Below are positions 1 through 5,224 of a DNA stretch of 6,662 bases, one piece after another. The notes under the pieces are model-generated. The model did no database searches and was not told the origin of the DNA. It saw nothing but the letters and a program-made list of their open reading frames with translations. Source of the DNA: an uncultured Eubacteriales bacterium (lineage in GTDB: Bacteria; Bacillota; Clostridia; Oscillospirales; CAG-272); contig URCP01000128.1 of NCBI GenBank assembly GCA_900546315.1, positions 1 through 6,662 of the forward strand, read 5' to 3'. The stretch's first letter is position 1. Every line of letters begins with the position of its first letter. The translations under genes were made by a program, and so were the position numbers.

Positions 1-757
1 CCGACTCGCTGATTATGCCGAACTGGTCGTTTTCATCGTACTCGCCGTTTCCGTCGAGGTCGCGCGTGCCCTTTCTCGCGATTTCGAAGAACTTGTCGAC
101 CGTCCAGCCGCCGTTTCTCACGAGGTCGTACATGTTCTCAGTCTTGAGCTCGTCGGCTATTCTCTTGTTGTAGATGAAGCATCCGGCGCTCGAGAGATAG
201 GAGAGCGTGTAGTTGCCCGCGACGGCAAGCTGCTTTCCGCCGACATTGTAGGCGCTCGTCGCGAGCGGATTCCACCAATCCTTTTCGAGGTTTATGTGCG
301 GGATGTTGTTGAAGTCGGCGATTGAGTCGAGATTGCCCATGACGCGGTTGCCGTAGATGAAGAAGATGTCATACGGATTGTCACCCGCCATGACGATCGA
401 GCGGAAATTTACCGCGTTGTCGTCCCAAGGCGCTTCGGTGATGTTGAGATTGCACTTGAAGCGCTCCTCGATGTACTGATTGCGCTTGTAAATCGCGTCG
501 TTGAGGTACTCGCCATTCTCAGCCTCCGCGTTGAGCTCGAGATTGACCCAGCTCATAGATGCCTGCGTCGAGTGGTGGATGTTGAACTCGAAGTCCTCCA
601 TGTTCTTGTCCGGAAGCCCGTCGGTGAGCTCTGTCGTGACTTCCGAGGTGGTTTCGCCGGCGGTGGTTTCGTCGGTGACGTCGTTCTGTCTGCCTTCACA
701 AGCGAATGTAGAGGCTAAGACTGCCGCGAGCAGAATGAGTGTGATTTGCTTTTTCAT
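1..757 (-). CDS. ABC transporter extracellular solute-binding lipoprotein, family 1 type (3' end outside window)
   Basis: The ligand-capturing lipoprotein of an ABC sugar-type importer, anchored outside the membrane. The visible 252 residues begin MKKQITLILLAAVLASTFAC, a basic start, hydrophobic stretch and lipobox-like Cys20. A Thr/Ser/Glu-rich linker (about 22-46) follows. Typical family features come next: a GEYLNDAIYKRN-like segment near residue 83, an IVMAGDNPYDIFF segment near 120, and a loop DLDGNGEYDENDQFG near 235-249 resembling the calcium-loop-like stretch common in Clostridia binding proteins. The start is supported by AAAGGAG (766-772) eight bases before ATG. It is the last gene visible of the leftward operon, so permease genes probably follow beyond the edge. 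The lipobox is loose (STFAC) but fits the broad bacterial pattern. The family call is firm; the substrate is unknown, and a carbohydrate is inferred from the neighbours. Confidence 0.9.
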   Translation of the reverse strand, partial: MKKQITLILLAAVLASTFACEGRQNDVTDETTAGETTSEVTTELTDGLPDKNMEDFEFNIHHSTQASMSWVNLELNAEAENGEYLNDAIYKRNQYIEERFKCNLNITEAPWDDNAVNFRSIVMAGDNPYDIFFIYGNRVMGNLDSIADFNNIPHINLEKDWWNPLATSAYNVGGKQLAVAGNYTLSYLSSAGCFIYNKRIADELKTENMYDLVRNGGWTVDKFFEIARKGTRDLDGNGEYDENDQFGIISES

Positions 758-770
758 TTTGGGTTCTCCT

Positions 771-872
771 TTAACTTAAATATTTTTTATATATTTCACC
801 GTACAGCTCCTCAGCCGCCGGGGCGGAGGACGCATAGTAGGAGGCGAAATCGGTGATTTTGTCCTTCATCAT
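771..872 (-). pseudogene. 33-codon ORF, probable remnant of a C-terminal coding end
   Basis: A short reading frame encodes 33 residues beginning MMKDKITDFASYYASSAP and ending EIYKKYLS. It has the GC-rich third positions of its neighbours and a believable amphipathic helical composition, so it looks like real protein sequence. It lacks a Shine-Dalgarno site before its ATG. Directly upstream in the same frame the sequence reads SSVDG, then TAA, then VRR, as if an older coding sequence had been interrupted. Its stop codon abuts the ribosome binding site of the solute-binding protein gene. The helical, Tyr/Glu-rich end resembles C-termini of extracellular solute-binding proteins. I infer the leftover tail of a lost tandem paralogue. 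A genuine small protein or a coupling leader peptide is possible but less likely. Confidence 0.45.
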
Positions 873-921
873 GCGGCGAACTTAGCCGTCCACAGAAGAA
901 GCTATTGAGTGCGAAGTGCCT

Positions 922-2790
922 TCAAAGCTCGAATACCTTCTCCATGTCGAGGTAAACGATATTTCCGTCGAGCTTTACCACAGGCTGTGAGCCCTTTCCG
1001 AGCTTATGTATCCCGAAAACCGACGCAAAGACATATTTTCCGGCTGGGAGCGGATCGGTGCGGTAGGCGGGATAAGCGGAGTAGGGAGCCATCAGGTGCA
1101 TTCCGGGATTCGGTCTCATCTCGCAGTATACGAGCTTCGCGTCCGACGCGGTCGAGATATAGCTCTCGAGCGTTTTTGTCTTCACAATGAAGCCCTGCTC
1201 AGCCGCCTCCGACTCGCGGTAGTCGTCCCAGAGCCCGACCGCGAATCCGCCCTCGCTGACCGAATATTCCCGCGATAGCGTCACGAGGTGAATTCTGACG
1301 TGAAATCCGCAAAACGGCTTCATGAAGGTCTTTATGACTGTCTCCGGGTCGTTCGAGAACGGCGTGTGAACGCTAATCATCCAGCCGTCTTCCCGCCCGA
1401 GATCGGTGAAGCCCCAGCGGTGCGAGGTCATAGAGCCGTTGGTGGTCGAAAGACTGATCATATTGTCGCGGCTGACGTTGTCGTGCGTCGACAGCCCGAA
1501 GCCAGCGAGCGAGTTGTACGCGAACTTATCATAGCAGCTTGCCATGTCGTTGAATGGATTGCAGTACCTGCCGAACTGGTAATACTGGAAGTGATTGTTA
1601 TAGACCGTCACCCCGGCGTCCTTTTCGTGGCTTATCATGAAGTTCAGCCGCTTGTCCTTCGGGCTGAAGAGATAGTTTTGAGTGTCGGACGGCAGTTCCG
1701 TTCCCTTCCAGAAGTCGTGTTCAGCCGGGAGCGCGAGGCACATGAAGCTCTTCGCGCACCAGTACGCTCCGCCCGACGAGGTGTAATTCTCGACAAGCGC
1801 GGGCGACTCGTACATGAAGCCCGGCGGAATTATCCCGCTCTCCGGCATCAGCATGCGCTCCACAAAATAGCTGACATTCCGCATCGTGACCGCTCCGGCG
1901 AGCTTCGCGTCGAATTCTACTCCGGCGAGTATTGCCAGCGGGAACACGCAGACCGCCGCGAAACGATAAGCGAGCGAGCGTCCGAACGGCGGATACATTC
2001 CGTCCTCGTCGAAGAATCTGATGAAGTCCCCGAGAAATTCGCGCGTTCTTTCGAGGTATTTCTTGCGGCGCGCGGCGTAATCGTACTTCTCCGGGTCGGC
2101 GATCAGACACCAGAGCAGCGGGTAGCTGTGCATCGACCAAGCCTCGTAGTAGTCGATTCGCCCGAACGGTCCGTCCGAGTACCATCCGCCGCCGGCATAC
2201 ATCGTGTCGAGCCGGTCGAGTCCCTCGCGCATCAGCTTCGGCGTCTCCGGGTATTCGAACCCTAATCGCTCGAGCACGGTCAGGCAGAGCAGTGGAAACC
2301 AGATGTGATTGTTCTCGGCAGTGTGCACGCAGAGCCCGATCGACGCCTTCGCGATATAATCGGCGACCATCCTCTGCTCATCCGGCGTCAGCAGATCCCA
2401 AGTCTTTTCCTTCGCGAAATACATCCCGACGAGCAGTCCGGCGATCTCGGTGATGTTCTGGAAGTCGAACGAGTGCCCGCCGACCGAATCGCGGTATTTG
2501 TCACACCAGAAGGGGCTCTCCGGGTCGATGCCGGTGACAAGCACCTCGCGCAGCCACTCGCCGACCGCGATTTTCTCGCCGCGGATGTTCAGGTAAATGT
2601 CCTCCTCGCTCAGTATCGGCGCGAGTCCCCAGAAGGGTCTGAACAGCTCCTCAAGCAGAGTCGGTATGTAGCCGATCGTGTCAACGACAACCGAGGGTTT
2701 TCCCGAGAGCCGACGTTCAGCCGCCGCCTCGAGCATCGGCACGCAGACCTTGAGCGCGTAATTTTTCATCTCTTCACGTGTGTTTATCAT
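922..2790 (-). CDS. DUF2264 family protein, probable cytoplasmic carbohydrate-active enzyme
   Basis: A 622-residue protein with hallmarks of the DUF2264 family (Pfam PF10022): RPFWGLAP at 51-58, GGWYSDGP at 201-208, DYYEAWSMH at 213-221, PFGRSLAYRF at 268-277, and YTSSGGAYWCAKSF at 336-349 followed by a conserved His-x-Phe-Trp. The first 370 or so residues are expected to form an alpha/alpha barrel; the rest looks beta-rich, as in full-length members. There is no signal peptide, so it should act in the cytoplasm. The family is largely uncharacterised. As I recall, some relatives have been linked to beta-glucuronidase activity (GH154), so an intracellular glycosidase is plausible but unproven here. 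The start is only fairly supported: AAAGG (2804-2808) lies 13 bases upstream, longer than usual, and Met8 is an alternative. The gene follows the dehydrogenase after a 138-base leader containing strong secondary structure. Confidence 0.9.
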   Translation of the reverse strand: MINTREEMKNYALKVCVPMLEAAAERRLSGKPSVVVDTIGYIPTLLEELFRPFWGLAPILSEEDIYLNIRGEKIAVGEWLREVLVTGIDPESPFWCDKYRDSVGGHSFDFQNITEIAGLLVGMYFAKEKTWDLLTPDEQRMVADYIAKASIGLCVHTAENNHIWFPLLCLTVLERLGFEYPETPKLMREGLDRLDTMYAGGGWYSDGPFGRIDYYEAWSMHSYPLLWCLIADPEKYDYAARRKKYLERTREFLGDFIRFFDEDGMYPPFGRSLAYRFAAVCVFPLAILAGVEFDAKLAGAVTMRNVSYFVERMLMPESGIIPPGFMYESPALVENYTSSGGAYWCAKSFMCLALPAEHDFWKGTELPSDTQNYLFSPKDKRLNFMISHEKDAGVTVYNNHFQYYQFGRYCNPFNDMASCYDKFAYNSLAGFGLSTHDNVSRDNMISLSTTNGSMTSHRWGFTDLGREDGWMISVHTPFSNDPETVIKTFMKPFCGFHVRIHLVTLSREYSVSEGGFAVGLWDDYRESEAAEQGFIVKTKTLESYISTASDAKLVYCEMRPNPGMHLMAPYSAYPAYRTDPLPAGKYVFASVFGIHKLGKGSQPVVKLDGNIVYLDMEKVFEL

Positions 2791-2819
2791 GTCTATAACT
2801 ATACCTTTCGTACAAGCTT

Positions 2820-2900
2820 ACAGTTTTGAGGCGGTTTTGAAAGACGGCTCGTCCGGCTTTCAAAATTCACGACCCCACATCGTGAAAGTCTCAAAACTGT
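2820..2900. repeat. Y-shaped (three-way junction) nested inverted repeat
   Basis: An 81-bp element closed by a perfect 11-bp inverted repeat: ACAGTTTTGAG at 2820-2830 pairs with CTCAAAACTGT at 2890-2900. Inside are two adjoining hairpins. The first pairs TTTTGAAAG (2835-2843) with CTTTCAAAA (2857-2865), then CGG with CCG across a CTCGT loop. The second pairs TTCACGA (2866-2872) with TCGTGAA (2880-2886) across a CCCCACA loop. As RNA from either strand this folds into a three-way junction. On the minus strand it lies in the leader before the DUF2264 start. The GTTTTGA/TCAAAAC core occurs in both outer and inner arms, so alternative pairings of 6-7 bp exist. It could be a regulatory RNA leader, an mRNA stabiliser or attenuator, or a small mobile repeat. 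No clear target duplication is seen. Confidence 0.75.
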
Positions 2901-2901
2901 T

Positions 2902-2927
2902 CAGCCTGAAAATTTATTTTCAGGCTG
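2902..2927 (-). terminator. Perfect hairpin just after the dehydrogenase stop codon
   Basis: CAGCCTGAAAA (2902-2912) pairs exactly with TTTTCAGGCTG (2917-2927) around a four-base loop, and the hairpin starts one base past the TAA at 2929-2931. On the minus strand no clean T-tract follows (the next bases read AACAGTTTTGAG), so it would be a weak or partial terminator, or an intercistronic stem protecting the upstream message. Such a stem could lower expression of DUF2264 relative to the regulator and dehydrogenase. Confidence 0.55.
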
Positions 2928-2928
2928 T

Positions 2929-3915
2929 TTACTCCTGTGTCATGTGAATATACTGCGCGAACGGAACCTCGAGCGGCGCTGGCTTTCCGGCGAGAATCAG
3001 CTCGATGCTGTCGATGATTCCGTGCGTCATCTGGCTTTTCGCCGGAGCGGCTGCCATGTGCGGGAGCAGAAGCAGGTTCTCGCATCTGAGCAGCCGCTCA
3101 TCCTGTCCGCGCCCCTCGTGCTCGTAGACATCGAGCGCGGCGCGTATGCGACCGTTTTCGTTTATCAGCGCGTTTATGTCGACCAGCGACCCGCGCGAGC
3201 TGTTTATGAGCAATCCATCGTCTGGCATCAGCGCGAGCGCCTTTTCGTTTATAATGTGGAAGGTCTCGGGCGTCTGGGAGGCGTGCACCGTGACGACCGG
3301 ACAGCTCATCGCCTCCTCAAAGGTCGCCGCCGAGGCGAAATCCCAGCGGTCAAGCGCGTCGGCGGTAATGTAGGGGTCGTAGACCTTAGCCTCGCAGTCA
3401 AACATCAAGAGCAGGTCGAGAAGGTCGCGTCCGACCGTTCCGAGCCCGATGAAGCCGACCTTCGAGCCGATCAGCGTCTTGCAGCGGTCGACCCGACGAT
3501 TCCATTCCCCGCGCTTCATTGCCGAGTCGTAGTATGTGAACTCGCGCATCGCGGCGAGCATCATTCCGAGTACGCCCTCGGCGACGTATCTCGCCATTAT
3601 CGAGTTGGCGCTCAACACGTGAATATTACGTCTGTAGCACTCCTCGCTCGCGATATGCGCGACCGTTCCGGCGCAGTGCGCGAGGATTTTCAGCTTCGGC
3701 GCGGCGTCGAGCAGCCCGGCGTCGTATTGGGTCGAGCCCCAGTGAGTCATGACGATGTCGGTGTCGGCGAGCTCCTTTTTCAGCTCGTCGCGCGTGAGCT
3801 GCTTTGTGTTCTGGTTCAGTCTGACATCGCCGAGCACTTTCAGCCGACCGATAGCCTCCGGCGGAAAGTGCCGGTCAAAAATTTCGCCCTGGGGCGTAGT
3901 AACAAGTATTTTCAT
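2929..3915 (-). CDS. D-isomer-specific 2-hydroxyacid dehydrogenase
   Basis: An NAD-linked cytoplasmic oxidoreductase of 328 residues, interconverting a 2-hydroxyacid and a 2-oxoacid. The Rossmann motif GLGTVG is at 157-162, with Asp180 (VYDPY) placed to bind the adenosine ribose and favour NAD(H). The catalytic set is visible: Arg241 (NSSRGSLVD), Glu267 (DVYEHE) and His286 (LPHMAAAP). The NSIMARYVAEGVLGMML stretch at 104-120 is typical. Length is normal for the family. I start it at MKILVTT: the frame is open 35 codons further upstream, but that part overlaps the regulator gene and has no family character. Only 11 bases separate it from the regulator stop, with a weak purine-rich AGAGAAAAAG as binding site, suggesting translational coupling. 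Phosphoglycerate, glycerate or sugar-acid derivatives are possible substrates; none is shown. Confidence 0.93.
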   Translation of the reverse strand: MKILVTTPQGEIFDRHFPPEAIGRLKVLGDVRLNQNTKQLTRDELKKELADTDIVMTHWGSTQYDAGLLDAAPKLKILAHCAGTVAHIASEECYRRNIHVLSANSIMARYVAEGVLGMMLAAMREFTYYDSAMKRGEWNRRVDRCKTLIGSKVGFIGLGTVGRDLLDLLLMFDCEAKVYDPYITADALDRWDFASAATFEEAMSCPVVTVHASQTPETFHIINEKALALMPDDGLLINSSRGSLVDINALINENGRIRAALDVYEHEGRGQDERLLRCENLLLLPHMAAAPAKSQMTHGIIDSIELILAGKPAPLEVPFAQYIHMTQE

Positions 3916-3926
3916 TTCTTTTTCTC

Positions 3927-4988
3927 TCAGTTCTGTACTTTTCCAGTCGTCCCGCGGACAATCAGCTCCGCCTCGACAAGCACGGTCGCGGGGTCGGTGA
4001 ACGGCGACTCGATCTCCCACCTGAGCGCGCGCCAGAGCTCTCTGGCGACCCGTTCGGGCGGAATCCGCACGCTTGTGATCTGGTATTCGAAGTCCCTCGA
4101 ATATTTCGTGTCGCCGAAGCCGATGACCGAGACGTCGACTCCGACCTTCTTTCCCAGCTTATTCACGGCTTTGCAGACTCCGTAGGCGACCTGGTCGTTG
4201 ACGCAGCAGACAGCTGTGATGGCGGGATTTATCGAGATCAGCTTCAGAAAGCCGTCGTATCCGCTGACATCACTCCAGCCGCATTGAATCACCTCTCCGT
4301 TCAGCCCGTGCGACTGCATCGCGCGCTTGAAGCCGTCGACTCTGGCACGCGAGTTCAGAAACTGTTCGTCGCCGCCGAGAAACGCGATGTTCCGGTGACC
4401 GAGCGCGTAAAGGCAGTCGACCGCCTGCGAAAGTCCGCTGTCGTTGTCGCAGAGCACCGAGCGGAAGCCCTTCTCACGCTGTGAAAAGAGCACGCAGGGC
4501 TTTCCGACCCGCTTCGCCGTCTCAAGGAAGTTCATCGGGATGTTGTCGGCGAGCACGAGCGCCTGACTCGAGTCAAGCAGGTTGCGGAAGGACTCAAGCC
4601 GCCCCTCGACGTTTCCGGTCAGCGTGACGCTGACCTCGCGCCGCCCGTTCTTCGCGCAGATACGCGAGAAGCAGTCGCAGACCGGCGACATGAAGTGATG
4701 CTCGAGCTCGTTTACCTGAGCCGCCTGACCTGCGTTCCCGCCAGTCGTTATGAATGAGATCAGCTCCTTCGAGCGGTCTCTGACGACCGAGCCGACACCG
4801 GGACGCTTTTCGATGAGTCCCTCGTCGGAAAGCAGAGCCAGCGCACGCCGCAAAGTCGTCCGCTCGACATTCCAGCGTTCACAGAGCACGCGTTCGGGCG
4901 GGAGCAGTTCGCCCGGGCGGAGCTTGCCCGAGGCGATCTCGTTTCCGAGTTCATCGGCGATGGCGCGGTATCCGTTTTTCTGTTCCAT
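3927..4988 (-). CDS. GntR-type HTH / LacI-type sensor transcriptional regulator (AraR-like architecture)
   Basis: A 353-residue DNA-binding regulator, probably a repressor released by a sugar-like inducer. Residues 5-70 form a GntR winged helix-turn-helix (YRAIADELGNEIASGKLRPG, then a recognition region VERTTLRRALALLSDEGLIEKRPGVGS). Residues about 75-350 are a LacI/GalR-type periplasmic-binding-like sensor, with LGHRNIAFLGG near 196, RVDGFKRAM, CVNDQVAYG near 262, DVSVIGFGDT near 285 and the family-typical end ELIVRGTTG. This hybrid is that of AraR of Bacillus subtilis. The start at 4988 is chosen because GGAGG lies five bases upstream and the GntR domain begins there. The frame is open up to 5066, but that start would lie only two bases from the predicted transcript start and inside operator DNA. 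It heads the operon and has operators in its own leader, so autoregulation is likely. Confidence 0.95.
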   Translation of the reverse strand: MEQKNGYRAIADELGNEIASGKLRPGELLPPERVLCERWNVERTTLRRALALLSDEGLIEKRPGVGSVVRDRSKELISFITTGGNAGQAAQVNELEHHFMSPVCDCFSRICAKNGRREVSVTLTGNVEGRLESFRNLLDSSQALVLADNIPMNFLETAKRVGKPCVLFSQREKGFRSVLCDNDSGLSQAVDCLYALGHRNIAFLGGDEQFLNSRARVDGFKRAMQSHGLNGEVIQCGWSDVSGYDGFLKLISINPAITAVCCVNDQVAYGVCKAVNKLGKKVGVDVSVIGFGDTKYSRDFEYQITSVRIPPERVARELWRALRWEIESPFTDPATVLVEAELIVRGTTGKVQN

Positions 4989-4993
4989 ATTTT

Positions 4994-4998
4994 CCTCC
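4994..4998 (-). promoter_or_regulatory. Ribosome binding site deciding the regulator start
   Basis: GGAGG on the minus strand, followed by AAAAT and then ATG at 4988-4986. It fixes the regulator start at residue MEQKNG rather than the 26-codon longer open frame. Confidence 0.85.
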
Positions 4999-5006
4999 GG
5001 ATATTC

Positions 5007-5022
5007 AGTGTACATGTATACC
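5007..5022. promoter_or_regulatory. Degenerate second operator in the regulator leader
   Basis: AGTGTACATGTATACC matches 12 of 16 positions of the operator at 5195-5210 and has a TACATGTA palindromic core. Its centre lies 19 bp from that of the perfect palindrome next to it, so two regulator dimers could bind side by side. Weaker than the other sites; an inference from similarity. Confidence 0.5.
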
Positions 5023-5023
5023 A

Positions 5024-5043
5024 TGTGTATACCGGTATACACA
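5024..5043. promoter_or_regulatory. Perfect 20-bp palindromic operator in the regulator leader
   Basis: TGTGTATACCGGTATACACA is an exact palindrome. It sits about 25-44 bases downstream of the predicted minus-strand transcript start and 36 bases before the regulator start codon. Its 16-bp core recurs with one change before the divergent hydrolase gene. This fits an AraR-type dimeric binding site (AraR operators have TTGTACGTACAA-like palindromes), so repressor binding would block transcription of the regulator operon. Confidence 0.85.
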
Positions 5044-5074
5044 ATTTCTCTATCATTTCTTCTCATCCGATTAA

Positions 5075-5104
5075 ATTATAGCACAATCCACAGTGATTTG
5101 TCAA
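5075..5104 (-). promoter_or_regulatory. Consensus sigma-A promoter of the regulator operon
   Basis: On the minus strand TTGACA (5104-5099), an 18-bp spacer and TATAAT (5080-5075), both exact consensus, with TG one base upstream of the -10 (extended -10). Start of transcription is predicted near 5068. It would drive the regulator, the dehydrogenase and probably the later genes. Confidence 0.88.
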
Positions 5105-5133
5105 GAGTTTTTGAGATTTTTTTCAAAAATATC

Positions 5134-5162
5134 TTGACATTTTGCCGGAAACGTGGTATAAT
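5134..5162 (+). promoter_or_regulatory. Consensus sigma-A promoter of the carbon-nitrogen hydrolase gene
   Basis: TTGACA (5134-5139), a 17-bp spacer and TATAAT (5157-5162), all at consensus, plus an extended -10 TGG just upstream. Runs of A and T at 5105-5133 could serve as an UP element for both divergent promoters. Transcription is predicted to start near 5169. Confidence 0.9.
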
Positions 5163-5194
5163 CTTCTTGCTTTTATGAATATCCGGTTTAAATA

Positions 5195-5210
5195 TGTGTA
5201 CCGGTATACA
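5195..5210. promoter_or_regulatory. Operator before the carbon-nitrogen hydrolase gene
   Basis: TGTGTACCGGTATACA differs at one of 16 positions from the core of the perfect palindrome at 5024-5043. It lies about 26-41 bases downstream of the predicted start of transcription and directly touches the ribosome binding site AAGGAG (5211-5216). A bound repressor would act as a roadblock. The same regulator is therefore predicted to control both divergent units. Confidence 0.83.
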
Positions 5211-5224
5211 AAGGAGAGATCAGA

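Larger units (their letters stand above)
4997..5186. repeat. 11-bp inverted repeat in the two divergent leaders
   Basis: TGAATATCCGG occurs at 5176-5186 on the plus strand and at 5007-4997 on the minus strand, so each divergent transcript carries one copy. After a few unmatched bases both copies also continue with AAATATG. In the minus-strand copy this runs into the regulator start codon; in the plus-strand copy it runs into the operator. It may be a second protein site, or a trace of an inverted duplication that made the divergent region. Confidence 0.6.

Noticed and set aside
1288..2265. A 325-codon open frame on the plus strand opposite DUF2264
   Set aside because: It is antisense to a clear DUF2264 gene, has Arg/Val/Glu-rich shadow composition and no recognisable motif or ribosome binding site.
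3916..4020. A 35-codon N-terminal extension of the dehydrogenase
   Set aside because: It overlaps the end of the regulator gene and its Arg-rich sequence does not resemble the family; MKILVTT is the natural start.
2944..4185. A 413-codon plus-strand open frame opposite the dehydrogenase and regulator
   Set aside because: Longer than the dehydrogenase, but it spans two genes with full family motifs on the other strand and has no family features; an effect of GC-rich codon use.
4989..5066. A 26-codon N-terminal extension of the regulator
   Set aside because: Its ATG lies two bases from the predicted transcript start and the extension is encoded by operator DNA; the start at 4988 has a proper ribosome binding site and domain boundary.
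5108..5129. TTTTTGA / TCAAAAA inverted repeat between the divergent promoters
   Set aside because: Low-complexity A/T tracts between the -35 boxes are better explained as UP-element-like DNA than as a hairpin terminator.
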